A stretch of 64,000 bases of DNA from Mucilaginibacter myungsuensis. GTDB lineage: Bacteria > Bacteroidota > Bacteroidia > Sphingobacteriales > Sphingobacteriaceae. The position numbers and the translations under genes were made by a program. Shown here in pieces: positions 52,002 to 61,960 of this stretch. The DNA is taken from positions 124,001 through 188,000 of the forward strand of contig NZ_JADFFL010000002.1 in NCBI RefSeq assembly GCF_015222005.1, given 5' to 3'. Positions within the stretch are counted from its first letter, which is position 1, and every line of letters starts with the position of its first letter. The notes below the pieces were generated by a model. The model was not told the origin of the DNA. It made no database searches and saw only the letters and a list, made by a program, of their open reading frames with translations.

Positions 52002-53819
52002 ATGAGAAAGACCAAACTCCTTATCCTTTCCCTGCTGATTACCGCAGCAGGTACCGTCGGGCCAGTTAATGCACAGGATGCCCCAAAGCAGCAAACTCAG
52101 CCAAAACAAGTAGACCTGCACAACCCTCCGGCTACAGGCCAGTTCGTATTTTATCAAAGCGGGGTAGACACAAGGACAATGATCAGAGCGCGTTCTTATA
52201 GCGTGACAGAGGCGGACAAGCTTTATACCGTGCCTTACTCGATCTATAAGGATACGGTGATCCATATCAAAGAAAAGAGCGAGTATATTGCATATGGCAA
52301 AGGCATTATTAAAGATGTACAACATAACAGCCCGATCATGCTGGGCGTCAAAGTAAGTAGTTCGAAGCGTAACTACGGCGCCAGTATTAGGCTCATGTCT
52401 AAGATCTACCCAAGTTATTTGATTAGTGATAATGCCGATGCCGAGATTGTGGCGATGGGCATAAACAAGGGAAATGTCAACGATTTTCGATACCGGGTGG
52501 TTCAGGATGATAGCATTGAAGTAGTGCATTGGTCAAAGGTGCCGCTCGATAAAAGATTTGGTGCGATGGTACCTTACGGTGCGGTGGGTAATTACAAAGC
52601 ATTGGGTAAGCTGCTGATGGTGGAAGTTGTAAATGTTAAGGACTACAGCATTCGCGATGGTGTTATCTTAGATTGGCGCAAAGATGTTAGGCCTTTAATA
52701 GAGCAGATCTATCTGAGCTTTTCACACACCGATAATAAGCAAGAATCTGCCGCAAATATTACCAGTGTTAGCAAGAATAGAGGGTATGCAAAAAAGTTTA
52801 TTAATGGTACAACTATCCCTGCCGATCTCAAATTCCCTGCCGATAGCGTGTCGTCCTTCCGGGTGAACGTCAAACCACATTCTACGGTGCCTTATCGCAT
52901 TATAATGCAGTTCGACGATGGCAAGGAGCCTAACGAATATGAGTTAGCATATTACATGTTGGGGGACCATATAGATATCCAAAGCGACGATTTTGAAAAG
53001 CCCGGAAAATACAAAGTAATCATCAGTCCGCTAAGTGCCGGGGAACAAAAGGTTGTCATCCCTTTTGAAGTGACTCCGCCTCCCTTAGGCGAAAAAAAAG
53101 TATCCATTAAACAGATCCTGCCTTACACAATAGCGACCCTTAGCGGGGTCGCATTTTTATTTTTTATATACCGCCGGCGTGGACGGATACGATTAGCGAG
53201 ATCTGAACAGGAGAAACAAGTAGCCAACCTCAAACTCAACTCTGTCCGCTCGCAACTGAATCCGCATTTTATGTTCAATGCGCTAACGTCGATACAGAAC
53301 CTGATGAACCAGCAGGATACCGAGGGTGCTAACCATTACCTGAGCAAGTTTGCCGGGTTGACCCGCCAAGTGCTGAGCACCAGCGCGCAGGAACTGGTAA
53401 GTTTAGCCGATGAGCTTAAGTTGATGACCGACTACCTGCAAATGGAGCAATTGCGCTTTGGTTTTGAATATGATATTAATGTTGATGCCGGCATTAACCA
53501 GGCCAATACCGATATGCCCAATATGCTGTTGCAGCCTTTTATTGAGAATGCCGCCAAGCACGGCGTGAGCGCTTTGCAAAGCAAAGGCAAGATCAGTGTA
53601 AACATTATCAAACAGCAACGCGACCTGGTGCTGACGGTTGCTGATAACGGCCCGGGCTTTGGCAACGGAAACAGCACCGGCAATGGCGTAGGCGTTAAAA
53701 TAAGTAAAGAACGTATTGATCTGCTGAACCAGATCTACAAGGACCAGCCGATCTTAATGAACATAGACAGCACAACCGGCGGCGCAACCATTACCATCAC
53801 CTTGACCAACTGGCTTTAA
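52002..53819 (+). CDS. LytS-type sensor histidine kinase with large periplasmic domain
   Basis: The 605-residue protein has a signal peptide (to about 24), a periplasmic region of about 340 residues without a recognised fold, and one membrane helix at about 371-390 (TIATLSGVAFLFFIY). A His_kinase domain follows with LNPHFMFNALTS and LLQPFIENAAKHG. The extracytoplasmic part distinguishes it from the two multi-helix kinases in this window. It precedes its response regulator by 18 bp. Confidence 0.92.
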   Translation: MRKTKLLILSLLITAAGTVGPVNAQDAPKQQTQPKQVDLHNPPATGQFVFYQSGVDTRTMIRARSYSVTEADKLYTVPYSIYKDTVIHIKEKSEYIAYGKGIIKDVQHNSPIMLGVKVSSSKRNYGASIRLMSKIYPSYLISDNADAEIVAMGINKGNVNDFRYRVVQDDSIEVVHWSKVPLDKRFGAMVPYGAVGNYKALGKLLMVEVVNVKDYSIRDGVILDWRKDVRPLIEQIYLSFSHTDNKQESAANITSVSKNRGYAKKFINGTTIPADLKFPADSVSSFRVNVKPHSTVPYRIIMQFDDGKEPNEYELAYYMLGDHIDIQSDDFEKPGKYKVIISPLSAGEQKVVIPFEVTPPPLGEKKVSIKQILPYTIATLSGVAFLFFIYRRRGRIRLARSEQEKQVANLKLNSVRSQLNPHFMFNALTSIQNLMNQQDTEGANHYLSKFAGLTRQVLSTSAQELVSLADELKLMTDYLQMEQLRFGFEYDINVDAGINQANTDMPNMLLQPFIENAAKHGVSALQSKGKISVNIIKQQRDLVLTVADNGPGFGNGNSTGNGVGVKISKERIDLLNQIYKDQPILMNIDSTTGGATITITLTNWL

Positions 53820-53837
53820 TATCGCTAATTTTATCGC

Positions 53838-54593
53838 ATGGATATCAACTGTGTCATTATCGACGACGAGCCTAACAATATTACTAACCTGCAAACCTTG
53901 TTGCAAGCGCATTGCAGCGGCTTAACCATAGCCGCTGCCGCGCTTAATGCTGATGATGGTATTGCCGCTATCCGTCAACACCGGCCGGGATTGGTTTTTT
54001 TGGATATCCAAATGCCGGGCAAATCGGGCTTTGAGGTATTGAAGGCTTTTGCCCATCCCGATTTTGAGGTGATCTTTATTACCGCTTATGATCAGTACGG
54101 CATCCAGGCCATCAAATTCTCAGCCCTCGATTACCTACTTAAACCGATCGACATCCCCGAACTGAAAGCAGCTGTAGAGAAAGCCCGCCAAAAATTATCG
54201 GCCAAAGCCCATGATGCCAAGCTGGAGAACCTAATGGCCTACATGCAACGCGGGCAAAAAGAGGTGCCCAAGATCGCGCTGCCCACCCTCACCGAAACAC
54301 GCTACATCAAAATAGACGAGATAGCCCGTTGCGAAGCATCCGACAATTACACCACCTTCTTCACCCGCGATGAGCAATTACTGGTCTGTAAAACTTTGAA
54401 AGACTTTGCCGAATTGCTGCAACCACACGGCTTCGTACGCACCCATCAATCGCACCTGGTGAATATCGATATGGTAAAAAGTCTGCTGAAAGAGGACGGC
54501 GGCGTACTGTTGATGAAGGATGGCGCCAAAGTGCCCATATCCCGGCAGAACCGTGATACGGTGAAAGGGGCGTTGAGGGGGTTGGGGGTGTAG
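53838..54593 (+). CDS. LytTR-type response regulator
   Basis: The 251-residue protein has a receiver (DDE at 9-11, Asp56, Lys102) and a C-terminal LytTR domain (about 145-250; FVRTHQSHLVNIDMVKSLLK). It is the second gene of the operon that begins at 52002. It ends just before a palindromic element. Confidence 0.93.
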   Translation: MDINCVIIDDEPNNITNLQTLLQAHCSGLTIAAAALNADDGIAAIRQHRPGLVFLDIQMPGKSGFEVLKAFAHPDFEVIFITAYDQYGIQAIKFSALDYLLKPIDIPELKAAVEKARQKLSAKAHDAKLENLMAYMQRGQKEVPKIALPTLTETRYIKIDEIARCEASDNYTTFFTRDEQLLVCKTLKDFAELLQPHGFVRTHQSHLVNIDMVKSLLKEDGGVLLMKDGAKVPISRQNRDTVKGALRGLGV

Positions 54594-54595
54594 TG

Positions 54596-54732
54596 CTTGA
54601 TCTCACCGATTTGAGGAGGATTTCACCGATTTTTTGAACTCTCTTGTTTAGCGAGCTCTTGCAGGAATCTTATTACCATTCTGCAAATGAAAATCTGTGG
54701 ACTCCTTCCAAAATCTGTGGAATCAAGAAAAG
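54596..54732. repeat. Palindromic element with TTCACCGATT arms, copy 2
   Basis: The left arm CTTGATCTCACCGATT and following ATTTCACCGATT pair with the right arm AAAATCTGTGG-n-ATCAAG. This is the same family as 43861-44070. It lies downstream of a response-regulator gene and converges with the FISUMP gene, where it may serve as a terminator for both. Confidence 0.65.
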
Positions 54733-54733
54733 C

Positions 54734-55360
54734 TCAATCCCTCACACAACGAACAGATTTTGCGTGAGCAACAGAACTGTCAAAACGGAACGCTTTTGTT
54801 CGAAGCGGCTTTTCTCCGGGGCCGCCATAGCTGAAGTTCCATCCCCAGGCTTTGCCCTCCTCTGCCGAGGGTGTGGATGTCCACCAAAAACCCATAACAC
54901 TCCGCACCTCATAACCATTATTTCTTCCAATGCCTCCCGGCAACCCGTTAAACCCACTGCTATTAGTACCGTTGCCACCTTCCATCCATCCCTCAACGCT
55001 TTTCAAGGCTTCACCAGCCTTGTCAGTCCCGCCGAATTGAGCTACCAATGCGGACCATTCGGCATCCGTGGCTAAATGCCAACCTTTGGGGCAGGCTTTT
55101 TTAGCGGCCTCCCAGGTATAAAGCAAGCCCAGCTTTTTTTGATTCTCCTCTTTCTCATCATAAGCATAACTTCCCTGTATCTTAAAGTTCAGGTTTTGGG
55201 CCATCCAGGTAACCTTTTCGCCGGTCAAAGGATCTGTATAGCTGACCGTTTTATACTTTTGTCCATCCCGCGCGTCGGTAAAGGTGCCGGTGGTTTGGGC
55301 TATTCCTGCCTGAGTGAAAAGAAATATAATAAGTAGCCTAACGATGTGTTGTTTTATCAT
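54734..55360 (-). CDS. FISUMP-domain secreted protein
   Basis: The 208-residue protein has a signal peptide ending near GIAQ. It then has the FISUMP (Fibrobacter succinogenes major paralogous) domain: FTDARDGQKYKTVSY, WMAQNLNF, CPKGWHLATDAEWSAL and the closing FWWTSTPS, SVRCVRD. Such proteins are surface-exposed or lipoprotein-like and of unknown function. Single gene. Confidence 0.88.
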   Translation of the reverse strand: MIKQHIVRLLIIFLFTQAGIAQTTGTFTDARDGQKYKTVSYTDPLTGEKVTWMAQNLNFKIQGSYAYDEKEENQKKLGLLYTWEAAKKACPKGWHLATDAEWSALVAQFGGTDKAGEALKSVEGWMEGGNGTNSSGFNGLPGGIGRNNGYEVRSVMGFWWTSTPSAEEGKAWGWNFSYGGPGEKPLRTKAFRFDSSVAHAKSVRCVRD

Positions 55361-55402
55361 GACAGATCATTTTCTGTTACAAATTTCACTAAGCTAAGAT
55401 CA

Positions 55403-56509
55403 TTAACAACCCTTGTTAGGCATCACATAGATCACGTCGCCCGAGGCGGTTAAATTGAAGCCCATATTTTCGACAGCAGGGAGCGACAATTTTTCCCATG
55501 TTTTGCCCATATCGGTCGAGCGGAATATGCCATTTGTGCAGCCACACACCAAATATTTGCCTGTTTGTTTAACTGATATGATCGCCGGTGCGTATTTAAT
55601 GATGCCCATTTTGGTCATCATTAGATCCACCCATGATGCTTGCAGGTCTTTGCCTGTGTTACTCCAAGTCTTGCCATTATCCATAGAAATGTGCAGACTG
55701 TTAGTTTCGTTGATTGGATTGTTCAGAATGGCGGCAAATCCTCCGTCTATACGTTCTACAGCTACGCCAAGGCCGCCTTCGGTGACCACACGCTCCCAGT
55801 TCTGTCCATCATCGGCCGATCTGAATATGCCATCTTTGCTGGTGGTCAGCAACACGCCGTCCGACTCTACCAATTGCATCCGGCCGTTCCCAACGTGCAA
55901 TTGTTGCCAGGTCTTGCCGGCGTTAGCTGATCTGAAAAGACTATTGCTGGAACCTATCAGTACGGTGCCTTTGGCCGTTTCGAAAGCCGTACGCACTTCT
56001 TTCATTTTATAATTCTTGTACATCCAATCCATGGTGCTGTCTATGCGCACGGCCTGCTTCTGAAAATCAGTGTACATGGGCGACCAGTTGTTCGTCCCGT
56101 TCGCTTTTTTCAAAAACTTACCCCAAAGGTCATAGGCAAGTATCCCATTGTTGCCAAGGGTAATATTACGTTGGTTGCCGGGGAAATTTTCTTTTGTCCA
56201 ATTAGACGTTGCAGCATTTGATCCGTTATGATAGATCCCGTTCCCGGTACGTATGTATAACCCACCTTCATTTGCCAACAAGCCGTTTGCCGGTAAACCT
56301 GTTCTCTGCGTTCCTTCAGGCAGTCCCGCGCTAATATCCGTCCATGTTTGTCCGCCATCGTCAGATCTGAAAATGACGTTGGAAACGACCGATGACTTAA
56401 CTTCTTTTTTTACGGGTTTCTTTTTTGGTTCCCTTTCTGTCAACACAAAAGAATTAAGTAGAAACACGACCAATAAAATAGCCGGGGCAAATACGAATAA
56501 CTTTTTCAT
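55403..56509 (-). CDS. Secreted beta-propeller protein with BNR/Asp-box repeats
   Basis: The start at 56509 (MKKLFVFAPA) gives a signal or membrane anchor. The 368-residue protein contains several Asp-box repeats of the SxDxGxTW type: RSDDGGQTW, RSANAGKTW, RSADDGQNW, SMDNGKTW and RSTDMGKTW. These occur at regular spacing, as in sialidase and sortilin propellers. The catalytic arginines of sialidases are not evident, so a binding role is more likely. It is Lys/Val-rich near residue 30. Confidence 0.85.
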   Translation of the reverse strand: MKKLFVFAPAILLVVFLLNSFVLTEREPKKKPVKKEVKSSVVSNVIFRSDDGGQTWTDISAGLPEGTQRTGLPANGLLANEGGLYIRTGNGIYHNGSNAATSNWTKENFPGNQRNITLGNNGILAYDLWGKFLKKANGTNNWSPMYTDFQKQAVRIDSTMDWMYKNYKMKEVRTAFETAKGTVLIGSSNSLFRSANAGKTWQQLHVGNGRMQLVESDGVLLTTSKDGIFRSADDGQNWERVVTEGGLGVAVERIDGGFAAILNNPINETNSLHISMDNGKTWSNTGKDLQASWVDLMMTKMGIIKYAPAIISVKQTGKYLVCGCTNGIFRSTDMGKTWEKLSLPAVENMGFNLTASGDVIYVMPNKGC

Positions 56510-56693
56510 CTTTTTAATTTTAATGATGACCCTATCAGAATTAACAACAACAAAATTAGGCTGATACATTGCCGGGCAACGAATTTGGATCGTAAATAAA
56601 AATGTAAATTTTGTAAATATGATGCTTTACATCCCTGACAGCTTCAGATAGCGAGCACTGGCATGCCTTCGCAAAGGAGAAATTGCAATTATT

Positions 56694-57668
56694 CTAAAAC
56701 TCCGTCCGCATGTCAAAATACGGCTGCATACTTTCCGCTGTCGATTCTTTGTTGTACACACGATGGAACAATAACTTTTTATCCTTGTCTATTCCGGGTA
56801 ACACGTTGCCTATCACTTTCATCACGGCAAGGTTTTCGGCTTTAACGGCAAGGGTGTCGTTAATATCGATCGTAGACAGGTAACCGATCATTGGGTAAAA
56901 ACCGTTGGGCGTTTCTTTAGTGTATACGCCCAATATTTGTGGTTTAGAGCTTACATCGCCCAGCGTGATCGGGAATTCCTGAATCTCTTTGGCCCTGTTC
57001 ATAAATAGGCGGTATGTATTCACGAAAGCGCTATCGTCCGGGTACTTCACAATGTCGCTCGGCCTAAGGCAGGCCGACGCCATTTGCATGGTCAGCCGGG
57101 TGTCGCTGATGTAATTTTGAGCGATCTGGCGTTTGGCCAGTTCCAGCAGCTCGAGCGCGGTATGGCCGTTGTACATGTACGGGCGGATATCCCAGTGATA
57201 AAGTTTCCACCCGTAGTCAAATTTGGCATATACCAGCGTGATCATTTTACGGTTGATGCCTGTTCGCGGCAAATAAAAGGTGGTGTACATTTGGCGCGCT
57301 ACGGTGTAGGTATGCACATCGTAACTATTAAGTCCCCGGTTACGGTTCTGTATCTTCAACATGGTATCGGGCTGGGCCACGGTATAGTACTCATCAAATA
57401 ATTGGTAATCGCGCGTACGCAGTTCATGGCCCAAGATCTCTACGTTCTGCCGTGTGCGCGAGTGGTTGATCAGCTCTAAAGCCAGGTTATATTCCAGGTG
57501 AAGCTCGCGCTTTTGTTTCAGGTCGTCAAAAACCTCTTCGTTCAGCGCGTGCAGTTTTTGGCGGATGCCTGCGTCTATCTCGTCGTTCTTCCAAACGCCA
57601 TCGGCCGGGCCGCAACTTTGCAAGGCAATGAACAGACCAAATAGCACGATATAAGTGATGCGGAACAT
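56694..57668 (-). CDS. Hypothetical lipoprotein
   Basis: The 324-residue protein has a lipoprotein signal with Cys in ALQSCGPAD. The mature part is mixed alpha/beta with no known motif. It is the upstream-most gene of no obvious operon. I do not recognise the family. The length and signal support a real gene. Confidence 0.65.
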   Translation of the reverse strand: MFRITYIVLFGLFIALQSCGPADGVWKNDEIDAGIRQKLHALNEEVFDDLKQKRELHLEYNLALELINHSRTRQNVEILGHELRTRDYQLFDEYYTVAQPDTMLKIQNRNRGLNSYDVHTYTVARQMYTTFYLPRTGINRKMITLVYAKFDYGWKLYHWDIRPYMYNGHTALELLELAKRQIAQNYISDTRLTMQMASACLRPSDIVKYPDDSAFVNTYRLFMNRAKEIQEFPITLGDVSSKPQILGVYTKETPNGFYPMIGYLSTIDINDTLAVKAENLAVMKVIGNVLPGIDKDKKLLFHRVYNKESTAESMQPYFDMRTEF

Positions 57669-57721
57669 AGGCAGGGATTGAATAACTAAAAATACCGTTA
57701 TTGCGAATACCCTCCAAATTT

Positions 57722-58036
57722 TTAAAGAAATTCCTGCAAAGCCAATTTCAGTACAACCACCAATTCCGGGTCATTAAATTGATAGTCATCGGGAATGTGC
57801 AGTACGGTTAGCTTTTTACCGGTCAGATCAAAGCGTTGCTTCAACTTATCCCGATGTTTCACCTCCATCACAAATATCAGGTCGGCGCGGTCTATCATCT
57901 TTTGGTTTACCCGTATGCGGGCCTGCTCGCTTGTTCCTGCTGAACGGGCCTCATGCTCGGGGTGGTTGCGGAACAACTGCTCGGCCGTAGGGCTGCGCCA
58001 TTGATTTTTACTGCAGATAAAGAGGAGCTGGGCCAA
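57722..58036 (-). CDS. Short low-molecular-weight protein tyrosine phosphatase-like protein
   Basis: The 104-residue protein starts LLFICSKNQWRSPTAE, which contains the CX5R phosphatase signature with the Cys and Arg in place. It also has a candidate general acid in IPDDYQF. Classical LMW-PTPs have about 150 residues, so this is the short variety. The role is unknown. It lies 14 bp downstream of the gene at 58051, in one transcript. Confidence 0.82.
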   Translation of the reverse strand: MAQLLFICSKNQWRSPTAEQLFRNHPEHEARSAGTSEQARIRVNQKMIDRADLIFVMEVKHRDKLKQRFDLTGKKLTVLHIPDDYQFNDPELVVVLKLALQEFL

Positions 58037-58050
58037 ATTCGGTTACGGAA

Positions 58051-58908
58051 TTAATTTTGAGAAGTACCCGGCTTGCTTTTAGCCTCATTGGCCTTTTTCC
58101 AGGCGTCCTGCGTTTGTATGGTCAGCTTATTTGCGGTACAGTCCCAGGTAGATACATAGTTTTTTGTGGTGACGATGTGTTGGCGCCAGGTGGTCATCTT
58201 CTCGTACAGCATCATGGTGCAAATATCTATCGCGGTCATAAAGGGGCTGTACTCATCCAAATGGTTATGGATGCCCGCATCGCTGATCTGTCCATCGGTA
58301 GCTCGCGTCGTTATCGGGATCAACGCTTTGTGTTGTTTTTCTACACTTTTTATCTCGTCATTTTTATTAAAGCGGATCAAACAGTCATTCCCGAACAATA
58401 CCACGCCACTGATCTTGGGTCCGGTTAGTACGTAAACCCGCTTCTCGCCATTTAATATGATCGGGACAAAATTAACGTTGGCATTATTGTATGGCCGAAC
58501 AAGGGTGTCCGACATGATCTTTTTGATACTGGCCAAACGGATCTTAAAAAGTTCGGCTTCTGTTTTATTGAATTTGCGCGAGGTGGTATCCACCTGGTAC
58601 TTGTTAATATCCTGGTCGTAACCAAAGTTGATGAGCGCTAAAACTGTGGGATCTTCGCCTTCGGTAAAGATGACGTTCACCATGCCTTTGCCGGTATCAT
58701 AGGACAGGAACCCTCTTGACCGACTCATTTTTGCAGGATACTTTGCATGAAATATATCGCTGCCATGCCACGATGCCCACTCCGAGTTGTAAAGCAATTT
58801 TCCTTCGGTCTCGATGCTATCAGTGATCTTTTTAAGATCTTTTTGCTGGGCCGATGCGCTGAAAATAATTGTAAATAGTGTGATGAGGGTTAACAAGGTT
58901 TTGGTCAT
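58051..58908 (-). CDS. Secreted hypothetical protein
   Basis: The 285-residue protein has a signal peptide ending at ASAQ. It contains VYVLTGPKISGVVLFGNDCLIRF and a late conserved HNHLDEYSPFM region, the histidines of which could bind metal. No family is recognised. It is followed 14 bp later by the phosphatase-like gene. Confidence 0.65.
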   Translation of the reverse strand: MTKTLLTLITLFTIIFSASAQQKDLKKITDSIETEGKLLYNSEWASWHGSDIFHAKYPAKMSRSRGFLSYDTGKGMVNVIFTEGEDPTVLALINFGYDQDINKYQVDTTSRKFNKTEAELFKIRLASIKKIMSDTLVRPYNNANVNFVPIILNGEKRVYVLTGPKISGVVLFGNDCLIRFNKNDEIKSVEKQHKALIPITTRATDGQISDAGIHNHLDEYSPFMTAIDICTMMLYEKMTTWRQHIVTTKNYVSTWDCTANKLTIQTQDAWKKANEAKSKPGTSQN

Positions 58909-59022
58909 GATAAGTTGTCTTTGGTGTTTGAAAGATAAGCAAAATTTTTGATGAGATACCCCAAATTAGCAGAAAGACCAAGGCTCGCCATTTGCATGGC
59001 ATCTCACCAGCTGCACAGCCAA

Positions 59023-60342
59023 TTATTTCTTCATCGCCATATAATCCAACGTTAAATTGCACAAGGCTTTCACGCCAAGGGTAAACCCGGCTTCGTCAAT
59101 AAAAAAATCGGGCGTATGGTGGGCCGGCGCTTTGGTTGGCTCCGTTCCCTTTGGTAAGCCACCCAGGTGGAAGAAGATGCCCGGCACTTTTTCCTCGTAA
59201 AAGCTAAAGTCTTCGGCACCTGTCTCAGCCTGCCGCACAAATACGTTGGCTTTGCCGGCCGTGGCCTCAAAGGTAGGCACCATTTTGGCCACCAAGGCAG
59301 GATCATTATAGGTTACGGGATAGTGTGCGCTGTAGGGGATCTTCACCTCGGCGGTAGCGCCATTGCTTTCTGCCGTCTTGGTCACGATGGTTTTGATGCG
59401 GTCGATGATCATCTTTTCATCCTCGGGCGTGAACGTGCGCACCGTGCCCAGCATGGTCACATTTTCGGGTATGATGTTAGATCGGTTGCCGCCATTGATC
59501 GCGCCGATGGTTACCACTGCCGGGTTGGCCGTGATGTGCAGGTTGCGGCTCACAATGGTTTGCAGGTTATTCACGATCTGGGCCGATGTCACTACCGCAT
59601 CCACGCCCGACCATGGATAGGCCCCGTGCGATTGCTTGCCTTTAATCACGATCTGCATATCGTTCACAGCTGCCATATCGCCACCCGGGCGGTAGCTGAT
59701 CGTGCCCGATGGTTGGTACGATTGGATATGCAGACCAAAGATCACATCAACCTTAGGGTTCTCCATCACCCCCTCAGCCACCATCTGCTCTGCTCCCGAT
59801 TTTTTGCCGTCGACCAATTCAGATGGCAGTACGCCCTCTTCAGCCGGTTGAAAGATGAATTTCACAGTGCCACGCAACTCGCTTTTCATACCCGATAATA
59901 TCTCGGCCACACCCATCAATATCGCCATGTGCGAATCGTGCCCGCAGGCATGCATCACGCCGGCTTCGTTACCGTTGTACATGGTCTTTACTTTAGATCT
60001 GAATGGCAGATCTCCGCGCTCGGTCACCGGCAAGGCATCCATATCGGCACGCAGGGCAACTACCGGTCCCGGCTTGCCGCCTTTTAGTATGCCGACCACA
60101 CCCGTTTTAGCCACGCCGGTCTTTACCTCTATCCCAAGTGCGGTCAGGTGCTTGGCAATGATATCTGCCGAACGCACTTCGTGGTTGCCCAGCTCAGGGT
60201 TCTGATGAAAATCGCGCCGCCAGGCGATCACTTTACTTTCGATGGCGTTAGCTTTTTTATCAACGATAGCTTTCGACGCTGTGGTTTGGGCGATAGCGGG
60301 TATCGTGAATAGTAGGGAGGCGAAGAGGACGATATTTTTCAT
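59023..60342 (-). CDS. Secreted M20-family amidohydrolase (hippurate/IAA-amino acid hydrolase-like)
   Basis: The 439-residue protein has a signal peptide ending at AIAQT. The M20/M40 metal motif is MHACGHDSHMAI and the catalytic Glu lies in FQPAEEGVLPS. The family hydrolyses N-acylated or N-carbamoyl amino acids. The exact substrate is unknown; a secreted location suggests peptide or amide scavenging. It is a single gene, divergent from the YpfJ-like peptidase. Confidence 0.92.
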   Translation of the reverse strand: MKNIVLFASLLFTIPAIAQTTASKAIVDKKANAIESKVIAWRRDFHQNPELGNHEVRSADIIAKHLTALGIEVKTGVAKTGVVGILKGGKPGPVVALRADMDALPVTERGDLPFRSKVKTMYNGNEAGVMHACGHDSHMAILMGVAEILSGMKSELRGTVKFIFQPAEEGVLPSELVDGKKSGAEQMVAEGVMENPKVDVIFGLHIQSYQPSGTISYRPGGDMAAVNDMQIVIKGKQSHGAYPWSGVDAVVTSAQIVNNLQTIVSRNLHITANPAVVTIGAINGGNRSNIIPENVTMLGTVRTFTPEDEKMIIDRIKTIVTKTAESNGATAEVKIPYSAHYPVTYNDPALVAKMVPTFEATAGKANVFVRQAETGAEDFSFYEEKVPGIFFHLGGLPKGTEPTKAPAHHTPDFFIDEAGFTLGVKALCNLTLDYMAMKK

Positions 60343-60587
60343 AGTATGATGCGTGAGTTATGCCTCTAATATAGTTATCGGTAGCGGAAATTTGAGTCCC
60401 CTCTCTGGAATATTGCCGTCAATTTAATCTGAACGTGGTGAAGGAACTTCGCCACAAGGTATCCGGTACCGACTTGCCCGCTTTGCATTATCGCCACCCT
60501 CCCACGCTCCCCCGGCATCAGACAATTCAGCGGTCCAAACAAATACAATATATCCCACGTTATACCCACAAATTCAAACACATCATT

Positions 60588-61454
60588 ATGAAATGGTTCG
60601 GCGGAAGGGAAAGCAATAATGTAGAGCAAGGAAGCGGCGGCGGTGGCCGCGGATTAGCTTTTGGCGGTGGTATTATTGGACTTATTGGCGCAGTGATCTA
60701 TATGTTCACCGGGATAAACCCGGCCGAATTGTTAAACGGCAGTGGGCAACCCGACCAGTCGCAACAGACCACCAAGGTGGAAGGCAACATCAGCATGGAT
60801 AAACGTTTTGTGCGTGTAGTTGTGGCCGGTACCGAGGATGTTTGGGACAGCCTTTTTGTAAGTATCGGCAAAACCTACGAGCACCCTACCTTGCAACTGT
60901 TTACCGACGAAGTGAATGCTGAAGGCTGCGGCTATGCAACATCAGCAACCGGACCATTTTATTGCCCCGCCAACCGAAGGATGTATCTAGATATGACCTT
61001 TTTTGACGACCTTAGCCAACGTTTCGGTGCGCCGGGCGATGCCGCCAAAGCTTATGTAATAGCCCACGAGGTTGGCCACCACGTGCAGAACCTGCTGGGC
61101 GTGACCGAGCAAATGGACCGTGCCCGTAGCCAAATGAGTGAGACCCAATACAACAAACTCTCCGTTGCCTTAGAACTTCAGGCCGACTTTTACGCCGGCG
61201 TTTGGGCGCACTACGAGCAGGATACCCGTGCTAAAGGTATTGTTATTAGCCGTAGTGATATTGACAGCGCCCTGGTAGCCGCTAACGCCATTGGCGATGA
61301 CCGCCTGCAGCAACAAGGCAGCGGCCACGTTAATCCAGACAGCTTTACCCACGGGACCAGTGCCCAGCGGGCCTTCTGGTTCAAGAAAGGTTTTGATACC
61401 GGCGATATCCGGCAAGGGGATACTTTTGCGGCTTTGAAACGGGAAGAGTATTGA
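60588..61454 (+). CDS. ypfJ: YpfJ-type neutral zinc metallopeptidase
   Basis: The start at 60588 (MKWFGGRE) matches the family N-terminus; the in-frame opening at 60435 is upstream DNA. The 288-residue protein has a Gly-rich cytoplasmic stretch, one membrane helix (about 24-42; GGIIGLIGAVIYMF) and a zinc motif HEVGHH in VIAHEVGHHVQN. It is a membrane-anchored metallopeptidase of unknown substrate. Confidence 0.92.
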   Translation: MKWFGGRESNNVEQGSGGGGRGLAFGGGIIGLIGAVIYMFTGINPAELLNGSGQPDQSQQTTKVEGNISMDKRFVRVVVAGTEDVWDSLFVSIGKTYEHPTLQLFTDEVNAEGCGYATSATGPFYCPANRRMYLDMTFFDDLSQRFGAPGDAAKAYVIAHEVGHHVQNLLGVTEQMDRARSQMSETQYNKLSVALELQADFYAGVWAHYEQDTRAKGIVISRSDIDSALVAANAIGDDRLQQQGSGHVNPDSFTHGTSAQRAFWFKKGFDTGDIRQGDTFAALKREEY

Positions 61455-61506
61455 TCGTTAAATTTTCTTATTGATGATGATGGCGCTGATGCCGCTGAAC
61501 TACTTA

Positions 61507-61887
61507 TTAAAGCGCGGTTGCTTGCTTATCATGCAGATGCAGCGTGAGACCAAAAGTGATGAGGTAGATCATTTGCTGGCCGGCCGCGTTCCAATCCTGT
61601 TTAGCGGTGGAGCCAAATATCAACACGCTGATCAGTAAGCCGCCGGCGATAAGCCCCAGGCGGCCGATCTTCCCATTAAAAAAGATCAGCAAACCGACCA
61701 ACGCTTCGGCAAAAGGCAGTACGGTCAGGAAAGCTTTCACCAGCACCATCCGCAAAAAAGAATCAGCGAAACCGCTGCTCATTTTCTCTACAAACCCTTG
61801 AACGTTAGATACGCGTGACAGACCGTGCATCAGCATATTGATACCTAAGCCTATCTTTAACAGGTGCAGTGGTTTTATTTTATCCAT
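61507..61887 (-). CDS. DoxX-like membrane protein
   Basis: The 126-residue protein has four membrane helices (about 8-24, 45-66, 72-92 and 101-118) and the GLGINMLMHGLSRV start typical of DoxX-type proteins. The exact role is unknown; some members act in redox or quinone-linked processes. It is a single gene between converging neighbours. Confidence 0.75.
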   Translation of the reverse strand: MDKIKPLHLLKIGLGINMLMHGLSRVSNVQGFVEKMSSGFADSFLRMVLVKAFLTVLPFAEALVGLLIFFNGKIGRLGLIAGGLLISVLIFGSTAKQDWNAAGQQMIYLITFGLTLHLHDKQATAL

Positions 61888-61960
61888 AGATGACCGCAGA
61901 ATTTATTATTAATGATGCCGCTCTGATGCCGCTAATACATTTGAACAGATCGGGGGCGTT

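Noticed and set aside
59167-59898. Open frame of 243 codons on the plus strand, rich in His/Arg
   Set aside because: It is antisense to the M20 amidohydrolase, whose motifs are clear. The His-rich composition is a reading-frame shadow.
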